From the NCBI GenBank assembly GCA_032718475.1, contig JAUCBJ010004126.1:1-58313 (forward strand): a stretch of 58,313 bases of DNA. The letters are read 5' to 3'. Positions 11,791 through 23,310 of the stretch are shown here, piece after piece. Origin of the DNA: Nemertoderma westbladi. Taxonomy: Eukaryota > Xenacoelomorpha > Nemertodermatida > Nemertodermatidae. The stretch's first letter is position 1, and every line of letters starts with the position of its first letter. The notes under the pieces were generated by a model. That model did no database searches. It had not been told where the DNA came from and worked only from the letters and a program-made list of their open reading frames with translations. A program made the position numbers and the translations under genes.

Positions 11791-11856
11791 TGTGGGGCGA
11801 GACACGTAGTCGGCGAGCCTTGCCATACGGTTCATATAGGGCAAATGGGGCATGTC
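11791..11856 (+). repeat. Left terminal inverted repeat
   Basis: This arm begins TGTGGGGCGAGACACGTAG and ends GGGGCATGTC. It pairs with the arm at 12331-12406. The differences are single bases plus a short indel near the outer end. Confidence 0.7.
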
Positions 11857-11886
11857 CGTCTGTCTGTCTGTCTGTCTGTCTGTCTG
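11857..11886. repeat. (CTGT)n microsatellite
   Basis: Seven tandem CTGT/TGTC tetranucleotides lie immediately inside the left inverted repeat. Confidence 0.9.
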
Positions 11887-12330
11887 GTAAATGTTTGAAC
11901 GCGAATTTCTCTGCATCGCTGGTTCGGAATTGAACCAAACTTAGTAGGTAAGTAGTAGAGAGAAAGTTTAGAAAGTTTGTAAAGTTTGGTGAAAAATCAT
12001 GCAGTCTGACGTCAGCTACGACAGATTATGTGGTTTTTAGAAAATGTTAAATTTCTCGGGAAGGCCTCATTTTCCTGAGCTGAAATTTTGGTGGCCTGTA
12101 GAGAATCATGAAGTCTATCTTTTACGAAATTGAAAAGTTAAGACATTTAATTGGGGATCCGCTAGAGACTCAGAAGTAATGACATAGGCCTACCGGTACG
12201 GTACTGCTGTACAGTGCTGCACTGGTAAGTACGAAATTGCAGAATAACAATTTGACACCACCTAGCGGATTAACATATGATTGTATATCGAATGAATACA
12301 TTTATAGCATGGGATATTGGGTCCAAACTA

Positions 12331-12406
12331 GACATGCCCAATTTGCTCTATATGAACCGTATGCCAAGGCTTGCCGACTACGTGCTGCGCGAAGTCCCCA
12401 CGAACG
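12331..12406 (-). repeat. Right terminal inverted repeat
   Basis: The arm begins GACATGCCCA on the plus strand and ends with the complement of the left arm's outer CGTGGGGAC-like sequence. It is about 5 bp longer than the left arm. Confidence 0.7.
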
Positions 12407-12438
12407 TGTTCTGTTAATTCTAGCATGCCCTTCATATT

Positions 12439-13209
12439 AAAAGAAAGGTTTTTGATGCAGCGGTGTTATCTGGTTCGTTATATGGTTCTGAATCCTGGCT
12501 ATCTACCAACACTAAAATAATATCTAGGTATTATTATTCTATGGTGAAATCGTTGTTTGTTAGGTGTACGCGTGTCGACACCAAATGAACTCTGCTTATT
12601 AAAATTGGTTTACCTTATATAGATTATTAAATTTGTCGAGCTAGGAAAATGTTCATTGGTAAAATGTTAAAAAATAATAACAGCGATTTACCCTTCCGTA
12701 GGATATTTGATATGTGTAAAGAAAATAATACCAGTGGTTACTTAATGCTAAAAGAAGCGATCGATTTTAATGAAAAACTAGATCCCCTGATTAACGTAAT
12801 AAACAGTATAAAAAATAGACCCAATAGTGCGACTAAATTTGAAACATATAAAACTGTTATTAATCCAAACTTGAAACCGCATCCTCTATATTTTCATACA
12901 TCGACTTACGTACCGGATTATATTAGGCTTAACTTTACCAGGGTTCGGCTTATGTCCCATTGCTTAGGTGTGGAGACTGGTCGTTGGTCACGCATACCCA
13001 GGGAGCAGCGGGTCTGCCCGTGTGACGGTCTGTCTGTACAGACTGAGTCACATGTATTGCTTGACTGTCCCACCTCACAGCACCTTCGCAACAACGAGGC
13101 AAATTCCGGTCTAATGTTTTCTTTGTTAAGCGATTTGTTTGACCCTAGTGAGGTAATGTATTTTCGATTGTGTAAGTATATTAGTGTTGTTCTAGAATTA
13201 TACAAATAA
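12439..13209 (+). pseudogene. LINE ORF2 C-terminal fragment
   Basis: About 256 codons are in one frame with two internal stops upstream of the ATG at 12649. The last 186 codons are uninterrupted. The C-x-C ... H-x4-C cluster near codon 145 of that segment is the zinc-binding C-terminal motif of many LINE ORF2 proteins. There is no RT catalytic core, so it is inactive. Confidence 0.8.
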
Positions 13210-13358
13210 TGATTATTTTCTGGACAATGTCTGAACCTGAGTTAAATAGTGCTTTGTGCCCGATGTTAGATTGTTTTATGATTATATACAATATTGATGT
13301 AATGTGGTGTTATATATATTGTTAGATATTGTCAATAAATAAATAAAATAAAATAAAT
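12439..13358 (+). mobile_element. 5'-truncated LINE, RT C-terminus and 3' tail
   Basis: One plus-strand frame from 12439 to the stop at 13209 encodes the end of a LINE ORF2. It begins in VFDAAVLSGSLYGSESWL, the segment after the RT palm, and is broken by TGA and TAA upstream of 12649. It continues to a CCHC-like motif (CPCDGLSVQTESHVLLDC) typical of LINE C-termini. After about 120 bp of 3' UTR the copy ends in an (AAATA)-type tail at 13334-13358. This is the shape of an aborted target-primed insertion. The clade cannot be set from this fragment. Confidence 0.8.
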
Positions 13359-13492
13359 ATTCTGTATTAGGCCTACAGTATTACAGTATTTACGCCATTT
13401 AGCATCAACGTACTGACGTAGGCAGCTGTTTGTCTGACAGTGTGCAGATGCGTGAACGTGTGCTGATGTACCGCATGTACACATTACATAAT

Positions 13493-13510
13493 TCAGTAAT
13501 TTATTACTGA
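13493..13510. promoter_or_regulatory. Dyad-symmetric site upstream of the tetraspanin
   Basis: The arms TCAGTAAT and ATTACTGA are exact reverse complements around a TT centre. The ATG of the tetraspanin is 46 bp downstream. The site could bind a dimeric or homeodomain-type factor (ATTA/TAAT cores) or could be chance. I see no TATA box. Confidence 0.25.
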
Positions 13511-13555
13511 AGTACCGGTACCGTTACAGCATAGGCCTACCACCGATCCAGCGGT

Positions 13556-14404
13556 ATGGGAGGAAGCAACATAAATGCCCCTGGCGTCCGCGTCAACTAC
13601 CGACGCGCGAACACCGCCCCTCCACCACGGCACAACTCCGCCGACTACAATAACGACTCTTGCTCCCCAGCTTGTTTCTCCTACATCCTGATCCTGTTCA
13701 ACCTCGTGTTTATGACAGCTGGTGGCGTCGTCCTGGGCTTCGGAATCTGGACTCTTATAGCCAAACAACATTACATTGTCCTACTGACCACTGCGACTTA
13801 CTCGGCTACGAGTTATATTCTGATATTTGCCGGCGCGTTGGTGTTTATAGTCGCCTTTATTGGGTGTTACGGCGCTGTCCGGGAGAACGTAACCTTCCTT
13901 AAGATCTTTATCGGCCTTCTCCTTCTCATCTTCGCTCTCGAGGTGACCGCCGGCTGCCTCGGGTTGGTCTACAAGGAGCGAATCCGTCGCGAACTTTACG
14001 AGGACTTCCGCGAGACGTTCGTTACGAGTTACTCGGTAGACGCGGATAAAACCAACGCGATAGATCGGTTGCAACGCGAGCACCGGTGCTGCGGTGCGGA
14101 GAACTACACCGACTGGTCGACGTCGGTGTGGTTCACCGGAGGCTCCGCCGGTGTCAACCTGGTGCCCTCGAGCTGCTGTAAGACCCCGGTCCCTCTGGAG
14201 ACCTGCGGACAGCGGACCCATCCGTCTAACATCTACAACGTGGAGGGCGGCTGCGTCGCCAAGTATTCCCTGGTATTGGAGGACCAGGTACTCGTAGTGG
14301 CCGTGTTGGCGTTGTGCGTGTCGACTTTGGAGTTGTGTGGCGTTGTGTTCGCGTGTTGTATGTTAGTGAGGATTCGTAAAGAATCCTTTATTGGTTTGGA
14401 TTGA
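13556..14404 (+). CDS. CD151-like: Tetraspanin, CD151/TSPAN11 type, single-exon
   Basis: This 282-residue protein has the full tetraspanin plan. It has a cytosolic N-terminus of about 40 residues and membrane helices at about 41-66, 85-106, 113-137 and 244-269. The large extracellular loop (about 138-243) carries CCG (178-180), PSSCC (204-208), Cys217 and Cys233, six cysteines for three disulfides. NYT at 183-185 is a potential N-glycosylation site. GFGIWTL after helix 1 and CGQR ... SNIYNVEGGC in the loop are close to CD151 and TSPAN11, which organise laminin-binding integrins in plasma-membrane microdomains; that role is inferred from the family. The ATG at 13556 gives a normal N-terminus and length. 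The frame is intact, GC-rich and C/G-ending, unlike the AT-rich flanks. Vertebrate relatives have introns, so the lack of any here is odd: intron loss or a retrocopy. I see no poly-A tract or nearby AATAAA downstream. Confidence 0.92.
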   Translation: MGGSNINAPGVRVNYRRANTAPPPRHNSADYNNDSCSPACFSYILILFNLVFMTAGGVVLGFGIWTLIAKQHYIVLLTTATYSATSYILIFAGALVFIVAFIGCYGAVRENVTFLKIFIGLLLLIFALEVTAGCLGLVYKERIRRELYEDFRETFVTSYSVDADKTNAIDRLQREHRCCGAENYTDWSTSVWFTGGSAGVNLVPSSCCKTPVPLETCGQRTHPSNIYNVEGGCVAKYSLVLEDQVLVVAVLALCVSTLELCGVVFACCMLVRIRKESFIGLD

Positions 14405-14470
14405 TGGGGATTAGTGATTTACAGGTTTATTTGTTGTGATAAAGAGGGAACAGAGGTTACAGTCAGAGTT

Positions 14471-14492
14471 ACAGACAGACAGACAGACGGAC
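14471..14492. repeat. (CAGA)n microsatellite
   Basis: About five tandem ACAG tetranucleotides lie 67 bp after the tetraspanin stop codon. Confidence 0.9.
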
Positions 14493-14700
14493 AATATTAT
14501 AATCCACGTCTCCCATCGAACTATTATATTATAGTAAGTTTTATTTAATTGACTTAGTTTCCCAACTAAACCGCATGTTTATAAACCCCGTAGCTTCGCT
14601 ATTCATTTAGTTATTATTATAAATATTTAAGTTTTTATTTATGTTAACAAAGTCAACTTTGGGTGTCTTCTATATTAGTAACGGTTGCTAAGTTATTAGA

Positions 14701-17700
14701 ACCGGTATGTATCGGTACCGGTATGTATCGTTACCGGTACCGGTACCGGTATGTATCGTTACCGGTACCGGTATCGGTACCGGTATGTATCGGTACCGGT
14801 ATGTATTGGTACCGGTATGTATCGGTACCGGTATGTATCGGTACCGGTATCGGTACCGGTATGTATCGGTACCGGTATGTATTGGTACCGGTATGTATCG
14901 GTACCGGTATGTACCGGTACCGGTATGTATCGTTACCGGTACCGGTATCGGTACCGGTATGTATCGGTACCGGTATGTATCGTTACCGGTACCGGTATCG
15001 GTACCGGTATGTATCGGTACCGGTATGTATCGTTACCGGTATGTATCGGTACCGGTATGTATCGGTACCGGTATGTATCGGTACCGGTACCGGTATCGGT
15101 ACCGGTATGTATCGGTACCGGTATGTATCGTTACCGGTATGTATCGTTACCGGTACCGGTATCGGTACCGGTATGTATCGGTACCGGTATGTATCGTTAC
15201 CGGTATGTATCGTTACCGGTACCGGTATCGGTACCGGTATGTATCGGTACCGGTATGTATCGTTACCGGTATGTATCGTTACCGGTACCGGTATCGGTAC
15301 CGGTATGTATCGGTACCGGTATGTATCGTTACCGGTACCGGTATCGGTACCGGTATGTATCGGTACCGGTATGTATCGTTACCGGTATGTATCGTTACCG
15401 GTACCGGTATCGGTACCGGTATGTATCGGTACCGGTATGTATCGTTACCGGTACCGGTATCGGTACCGGTATGTATCGTTACCGGTATGTATCGTTACCG
15501 GTACCGGTATCGGTACCGGTATGTATCGGTACCGGTATGTATCGTTACCGGTACCGGTATCGGTACCGGTATGTATCGGTACCGGTATGTATCGTTACCG
15601 GTATGTATCGTTACCGGTACCGGTATCGGTACCGGTATGTATCGGTACCGGTATGTATCGTTACCGGTACCGGTATCGGTACCGGTATGTATCGGTACCG
15701 GTATGTATCGTTACCGGTACCGGTATCGGTACCGATACATACCGGTACCGGTATGTATCGGTACCGGTATGTATCGTTACCGGTATGTATCGTTACCGGT
15801 ACCGGTATGTATCGGTACCGGTATGTATCGGTACCGGTATGTATCGGTACCGGTATGTATCGGTACCGGTATGTATCGGTACCGGTATGTATCGGTACCG
15901 GTATGTATCGGTACCGGTATGTATCGGTACCGGTATGTATCGTTACCGGTATGTATCGTTACCGGTACCGGTATGTATCGGTACCGGTATGTATCGGTAC
16001 CGGTATGTATCGGTACCGGTATGTATCGGTACCGGTATGTATCGGTACCGGTATGTATCGGTACCGGTATGTATCGTTACCGGTATGTATCGGTACCGGT
16101 ATGTATCGTTACCGGTATGTATCGGTACCGGTATGTATCGGTACCGGTATGTATCGGTACCGGTATGTATCGGTACCGGTATGTATCGTTACCGGTACCG
16201 GTATCGGTACCGGTATGTATCGGTACCGGTATGTATCGGTACCGGTATGTATCGGTACCGGTATGTATTGGTACCGGTATGTATCGGTACCGGTATGTAT
16301 CGGTACCGGTACCGGTATCGGTACCGGTACCGGTATCGGTACCGGTACCGGTATCGGTACCGGTATGTATCGGTACCGGTATGTATCGTTACCGGTACCG
16401 GTATCGGTACCGGTATGTATCGGTACCGGTACCGGTATCGGTACCGGTATGTATCGGTACCGGTATGTATCGTTACCGGTACCGGTATCGGTACCGGTAT
16501 GTATCGGTACCGGTACCGGTATCGGTACCGGTATGTATCGGTACCGGTATGTATTGGTACCGGTATGTATCGGTACCGGTATGTATCGGTACCGGTACCG
16601 GTATCGGTACCGGTATCGGTACCGGTATGTATCGGTACCGGTATGTATCGTTACCGGTACCGGTATCGGTACCGGTATGTATCGGTACCGGTACCGGTAT
16701 CGGTACCGGTATGTATCGGTACCGGTATGTATCGTTACCGGTACCGGTATCGGTACCGGTATGTATCGTTACCGGTACCGGTATGTATCGGTACCGGTAT
16801 GTATCGTTACCGGTATGTATCGTTACCGGTACCGGTATGTATCGGTACCGGTATGTATCGTTACCGGTACCGGTATGTATCGTTACCGGTACCGGTATCG
16901 GTACCGGTATGTATCGGTACCGGTACCGGTATCGGTACCGGTATGTATCGGTACCGGTATGTATCGTTACCGGTACCGGTATCGGTACCGGTATGTATCG
17001 GTACCGGTACCGGTATCGGTACCGGTATGTATCGGTACCGGTATGTATTGGTACCGGTATGTATCGGTACCGGTATGTATCGGTACCGGTACCGGTATCG
17101 GTACCGGTATCGGTACCGGTATGTATCGGTACCGGTATGTATCGTTACCGGTACCGGTATCGGTACCGGTATGTATCGGTACCGGTACCGGTATCGGTAC
17201 CGGTATGTATCGGTACCGGTATGTATCGTTACCGGTACCGGTATCGGTACCGGTATGTATCGTTACCGGTACCGGTATGTATCGGTACCGGTATGTATCG
17301 TTACCGGTATGTATCGTTACCGGTACCGGTATGTATCGGTACCGGTATGTATCGGTACCGGTATGTATCGTTACCGGTACCGGTATCGGTACCGGTATGT
17401 ATCGTTACCGGTACCGGTATGTATCGGTACCGGTATGTATCGTTACCGGTATGTATCGTTACCGGTACCGGTATGTATCGGTACCGGTATGTATCGTTAC
17501 CGGTATGTATCGTTACCGGTACCGGTATGTATCGGTACCGGTATGTATCGGTACCGGTATGTATCGGTACCGGTATGTATCGTTACCGGTATGTATCGGT
17601 ACCGGTATGTATCGGTACCGGTATGTATCGTTACCGGTACCGGTATCGGTACCGGTATGTACCGGTACCGGTATGTATCGGTACCGGTATGTATCGGTAC

Positions 17701-17706
17701 CGGTTA
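14701..17706. repeat. 16-bp palindromic minisatellite array (about 3 kb)
   Basis: The array is built from CGGTAC, CGGTAT and CGTTAC hexamers plus a GTAT tetramer. The commonest unit is CGGTACCGGTATGTAT (16 bp), with 12-bp and longer variants. Nearly every unit contains the palindromes GGTACC and ACCGGT. Because 16 is not a multiple of three and no unit makes a stop on the plus strand, all three plus frames stay open for about 1,000 codons (YRYRYVSVPV-type repeats). That is composition and not coding. The minus strand is stopped by the TAA in GGTAACG. A related motif, TACCGGTACCGTTAC, occurs alone at 13513-13527, upstream of the tetraspanin. Confidence 0.97.
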
Positions 17707-18442
17707 TATTGTCTCTGTCTCAGTTCGCCGTATTTAGTGACCCCAGTTGACGGTATTTAATTAATAATTATCAATTATTCTACTTAATTAGGTTTGTAAA
17801 ACTAACTCCCTAGCGTTCAGTATTGTTCGTCTTATTGGCGACCAGCTGGCGGCCTAAATGCAGTTCAACCAGATTTTATTGCTTTCATTGTAAACTGTTT
17901 TACTTTAATGTGTTTTTTAAGGTTTTTTTTTTATTTAAATGGATCGTAAATTCTCGTCCTTTTCTGTAATTGATTATTATTGTAATTAATTTATACTCTA
18001 TAACTACCGAGTATCGGATAACCCTAATTATCGCCAGTTCTTCCATTTTTTTATTTTAATAATATATAAAGACTCGAACATTAGGAACTATTGTTTCTAT
18101 ACGAAATGGTTTAACATATAATTATTTAGTTGTTCCCTTCATTACCAATTCTGTAGGACGTCGACAACCTCTAGTGCCATTATTCATTGTGATATCTTCC
18201 CTGCCGGTCGAATAATACTGTGCACTTTATTTATATAACTGTTTTGTGTAACTTGTTTATATAAATAGGGGGAGGGGGGCTCCCGTTACAGGCGTTAAGT
18301 TAAATAATGTTTAGATCTGAAGTTCAAATATATTATTATTATTATCGAAGATATTAATTTGTTTCCTTTTATTTAATTCGCCTATTTTTTCTACTCAGCG
18401 GTTCAGGGTTTAAAGAGTCAGGATATCAAGTTCCTGACAAAG
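17707..18442. other. AT-rich spacer between two arrays, no gene
   Basis: I see no ORF or motif of interest here. The sequence is AT-rich with T runs (about 17921-17930) and a short G run near 18268-18280. Confidence 0.6.
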
Positions 18443-18929
18443 TGGGTGTGTAAGTTATTCCAGAACGGGATGGCCGACTCCTGTCGGTGGGTGTGTAAGT
18501 TATTCCAGAACGGGATGTCCGACTCCTGTCGGTGGGTGTGTAAGTTATTCCAGAACGGGATGGCCGACTCCTGTCGGTGGGTGTGTAAGTTATTCCAGAA
18601 CGGGATGGCCGACTCCTGTCGGTGGGTGTGTAAGTTATTCCAGAACGGGATGGCCGACTCCTGTCAGTGGGTGTGTAAGTTATTCCAGAACGGGATGTCC
18701 GACTCCTGCCAGTGGGTGTGTAAGTTATTCCAGAACGGGATGTCCGACTCCTGCCAGTGGGTGTAAGTTATTCCAGAACGGGATGGCCGACTCCTGCCAG
18801 TGGGTTTGTAAGTTATTCCAGAACGGGATGTCCGACTCCTGCCAGTGGGTGTAAGTTATTCCAGAACGAGATGGCCGACTCCTGCCAGTGGGTGTGTAAG
18901 TTATTCCAGAACGGGATGTCCGACTCCTG

Positions 18930-19370
18930 CCAGTGGGTGTAAGTTATTCCAGAACGGGATGGCCGACTTCTGCCAGTGGGTGTGTAAGTTATTCCAGAAC
19001 GGGATGTCTGACTCCTGCCAGTGGGTGTAAGTTATTCCAGAACGGGATGGCCGACTCCTGCCAGTGGGTGTGTAAGTTATTCCAGAACGGGATGTCCGAC
19101 TCCTGCCAGTGGGTGTAAGTTATTCCAGAACGGGATGGCCGACTCCTGCCAGTGGGTGTGTAAGTTATTCCAGAACGGGATGACCGACTCCTGTCGGTGG
19201 GTGTGTAAGTTATTGCAGAACGGGATGGCCGACTCCTGTCGGTGGGTGTGTAAGTTATTCCAGAACGGGATGGCCGACTCCTGTCAGTAGGTGTGTAAGT
19301 TATTCCAGAACGGGATGGCCGACTCCTGTCAGTAGGTGTGTAAGTTATTCCAGAACGGGATGGCCGACTC
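18930..19370. repeat. Higher-order repeat block, copied at about 23332-23772
   Basis: The 43-bp units, the GACTTCTGCC variant (18965 and 23367) and the TATTGCAG variant (19211 and 23613) recur in the same order with an offset of 4,402 bp. Confidence 0.9.
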
Positions 19371-22063
19371 CTGCCAGTGTTGTGTAAGTTATTCCAGAAC
19401 GGGATGTCCGACTCCGGCCAGTGGGTGTAAGTTATTCCAGAACGGGATGGCCGACTCCTGCCAGTGGGTGTGTAAGTTATTCCAGAACGGGATGTCCGAC
19501 TCCTGTCGGTGGTTGTGTAAGTTATTCCAGAACGGGATGGCCGACTCCTGTCGGTGGGTGTGTAAGTTATTCCAGAACGGGATGGCCGACTCCTGTCGGT
19601 GGGTGTGTAAGTTATTCCAGAACGGGATGGCCGACTCCTGTCGGTGGGTGTGTAAGTTATTCCAGAACGGGATGGCCGACTCCTGTCAGTGGGTGTGTAA
19701 GTTATTCCAGAACGGGATGGCCGACTCCTGTCGGTGGGTGTGTAAGTTATTCCAGAACGGGATGGCCGACTCCTGTCGGTGGGTGTGTAAGTTATTCCAG
19801 AACGGGATGGCCGACTCCTGTCGGTGGGTGTGTAAGTTATTCCAGAACGGGATGGCCGACTCCTGTCGGTGGGTGTGTAAGTTATTCCAGAACGGGATGG
19901 CCGACTCCTGTCGGTGGGTGTATAAGTTATTCCAAAACGGGATGGCCGACTCCTGTCAGTAGGTGTGTAAGTTATTCCAGAACGGCATGGCCGACTCCTG
20001 TCGGTGGGTGTGTAAGTTATTCCAGAACGGGATGGCCGACTCCTGTCGGTGGGTGTGTAAGTTATTCCAGAACGGGATGGCCGACTCCTGTCAGTGGGTG
20101 TTTAAGTTATTCCAGAACGGGATGGCCGACTCCTGTCGGTGGGTGCGTAAGTTATTTCAGAACGGGATGGCCGACTCCTGCCAGTGGGTGTGTAAGTTAT
20201 TCCAGAACGGGATGGCCGACTCCTGTCAGTAGGTGTGTAAGTTATTCCAGAACGGGATGGCCGACTCCTGTCAGTGGGTGTGTAAGTTATTCCAGAACGG
20301 GATGGCCGACTCCTGCCAGTGGGTGTGTAAAGTTATTCCAGAACGGGATGGCCGACTCCTGTCGGTGGGTGTGTAAGTTATTCCAGAACGGGATGGCCGA
20401 CTCCTGCCAGTGGGTGTGTAAGTTATTCCAGAACGGGATGGCCGACTCCTGCCAGTGGGTGTGTAAGTTATTCCAGAACGGGATGGCCGACTCCTGCCAG
20501 TGGGTGTGTAAGTTATTCCAGAACGGGATGGCCGACTCCTGTCGGTGGGTGTGTAAGTTATTCCAGAACGGGATGGCCGACTCCTGTCGGTGGGTGTGTA
20601 AGTTATTCCAGAACGGGGTGGCCGACTCCTGTCAGTGGCTGTGTAAGTTATTCCAGAACGGGATGGCCGACTCCTGTCAGTGGCTGTGTAAGTTATTCCA
20701 GAACGGGATGGCCGACTCCTGCTGCTGGGTGTGTAAGTTATTCCAGAACGGGATGGCCGACCCCTGTCAGTGCGTATGTAAGTTATTCCAGAACAGGATG
20801 GCCGACTCCTGCCAGTGGGTGTGTAAGTTATTCCAGAACGGGATGCCCGACTCCTGTCAGTGGGTATGTAAATTATTCCAGAATGGGATGGCCGACTCCT
20901 GTCAGTGGGTGTGTAAGTTATTCCAGAACGGGATGGCCGACTCCTGCCAGTGGGTGTGTAAGTTATTCCAGAACGGGATGTCCGACTCCTGCCAGTGGGT
21001 GTGTAAGTTATTCCAGAACGGGATGGCCGATTCCTGCCAGTGGGTGTGTAAGTTATTCCAGAACGGGATGGCCGACTCCTGTCAGTAGCTGTGTAAGTTA
21101 TTCCAGAACGGGATGGCCGACTCCTGTCGGTGGGTGTGTAAGTTATTCCAGAACGGGATGGCCGACTCCTGTCAGTAGGTGTGTAAGTTATTCCAGAACG
21201 GGATGGCCGACTCCTGTCAGTAGGTTTGTAAGTTATTCCAGAACGGGATGGCCGACTCCTCTCGGTGGGTGTGTAAGTTATTCCAGAATGGTATGGCCGA
21301 CTCCTGCCAGTGGGTGTGTAAGTTATTCCAGAACGGGATGTCCGACTCCTGCCAGTGGGTGTGTAAGTTATTCCAGAACGGGATGGCCGACTCCTGTCGG
21401 TGGGTGTGTAAGTTATTCCAGAATGGGATGGCCGACTCCTGCCAGTGGGTGTGTAAGTTATTCCAGAACGGGATGTCCGACTCCTGCCAGTGGGTGTGTA
21501 AGTTATTCCAGAACGGCATGGCCGACTCCTGCCAGTGGGTGTGTAAGTTATTCCAGAACGGGATGGCCGACTCCTACCAGTGGGTGTGTAAGTTATTCCA
21601 GAACGGGATGGCCGACTCCTGTCGGTGGGTGTGTAAGTTATTCCAGAACGGGATGGCCAACTCCTGTCAGTGGCTGTGTAAGTTATTCCAGAACGGGATG
21701 GCCGACTCCCGTCGGTGGGTGTGTAAGTTATTCCAGAACGGGATGGCCGACTCCTGCCAGTGGGTGTGTAAGTTATTCCAGAACGGAATGGCCGACTCCT
21801 GTCGGTGGGTGTGTAAGTTATTCCAGAACGGGATGGCCGACTCCTGTCGGTGGGTGTGTAAGTTATTCCAGAGCGGGATGGCTGACTCCTGTCGGTGGGT
21901 GTGTAAGTTATTCCAGAACGGGATGGCCGACTCCTGTCGGTGGGTGTGTAAGTTATTCCAGAACGGGATGGCCGATTCCTGCCAGTGGGTGTGTAAGTTA
22001 TTCCAGAACGGGATGGCCGACTCATGTCGGTGGGTGTGTAAGTTATTCCAGAACGGGGTGGCC

Positions 22064-23310
22064 GACTCCTGTCAGTGGCTGTGTAAGTTATTCCAGAACG
22101 GGATGGCCGACTCCTGTCAGTGGCTGTGTAAGTTATTCCAGAACGGGATGGCCGACTCTTGTTGCTGGGTGTGTAAGTTATTCCAGAACGGGATGGCCGA
22201 CCCCTGTCAGTGCGTATGTAAGTTATTCCAGAACAGGATGGCCGACTCCAGCCAGTGGGTGTGTAAGTTATTCCAGAACGGGATGCCCGACTCCTGTCAG
22301 TGGGTATGTAAATTATTCCAGAATGGGATGGCCGACTCCTGTCAGTGGGTGTGTAAGTTATTCCAGAACGGGATGGCCGACTCCTGCCAGTGGGTGTGTA
22401 AGTTATTCCAGAACGGGATGTCCGACTCCTGCCAGTGGGTGTGTAAGTTATTCCAGAACGGGATGGCCGATTCCTGCCAGTGGGTGTGTAAGTTATTCCA
22501 GAACGGGATGGCCGACTCCTGTCAGTAGCTGTGTAAGTTATTCCAGAACGGGATGGCCGACTCCTGTCGGTGGGTGTGTAAGTTATTCCAGAACGGGATG
22601 GCCGACTCCTGTCAGTATGTGTGTAAGTTATTCCAGAACGGGATGGCCGACTCCTGTCGGTGGGTGTGTAAGTTATTCAAGAACGGGATGGCCGACTCCT
22701 GCCAGTGGGTGTGTAAGTTATTCCAGAACGGGATGTCCGACTCCTGCCAGTGGGTGTGTAAGTTATTCCAGAACGGGTTGGCCGACTCCAGTCGGTGGGT
22801 GTGTAAGTTATTCCAGAACGGGATGGCCGAATCCTGCCAGTAGGTGTGTAAGTTATTCCAGAACGGGATGGCTGACTCCTGCCAGTGGGTGTGTAAGTTA
22901 TTCCAGAACGGGATGGCCGACTCCTGTCGGTGGGTGTGTAAGTTATTCCAGAACGGGATGGCCGACTCCTGTCGGTGGGTGTGTAAGTTTTTCCAGAACG
23001 GGGTGGCCGACTCCTGTCGGTGGGTGTGTAAGTTATTCCAGAACGGGATGGCCGACTCCTGTCAGTGGCTGTGTAAGTTATTCCAGAACGGGATGGCCGA
23101 CTCCTGTCAGTGGCTTTGTAAGTTATTCCAGAACGGGATGGCCGACTCCTGCCAGTGGGGGTGTAAGTTATTCCAGAACGGGATGGCCGACTCCTGTTGG
23201 TGGGTGTGTAAGTTATTCCAGAACGGGATGGCCGACTCCTGCCAGTGGGTGTATAAGATATTCCAGAACGGGATGGCCGACTCCTGCCAGTGGGTGTGTA
23301 AGTTATTCCA
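22064..23310. repeat. Higher-order repeat block, copied at about 25930-27176
   Basis: Marker variants GTTGCTGGGT (22161 and 26027) and GTATAAGATA (23251 and 27117) are both offset by 3,866 bp. Stop-making variants such as CAGTAGCTG fall in matching places. Confidence 0.9.

Larger units (their letters stand above)
11791..12406. mobile_element. MITE-like element with about 70-bp terminal inverted repeats
   Basis: The left arm at 11791-11856 and the right arm at 12331-12406 are reverse complements at roughly 85% identity. Both contain TATATGAACCGTATG or its complement, and CCGACTACGTG near the outer end. The 470-bp interior has no ORF of note and carries a (CTGT)n microsatellite beside the left arm. 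This structure fits a non-autonomous DNA transposon. No transposase is visible, and I could not identify a target-site duplication. Confidence 0.65.

Noticed and set aside
13333-13358. Poly(A) signal cluster of an upstream gene
   Set aside because: The AATAAA copies are the simple-repeat tail of the truncated LINE, not a gene end.
14663-17760. Three overlapping plus-strand ORFs of about 1,000 codons
   Set aside because: They coincide exactly with the 16-bp array, whose units make no plus-strand stop in any frame. All three frames being open is a composition effect.
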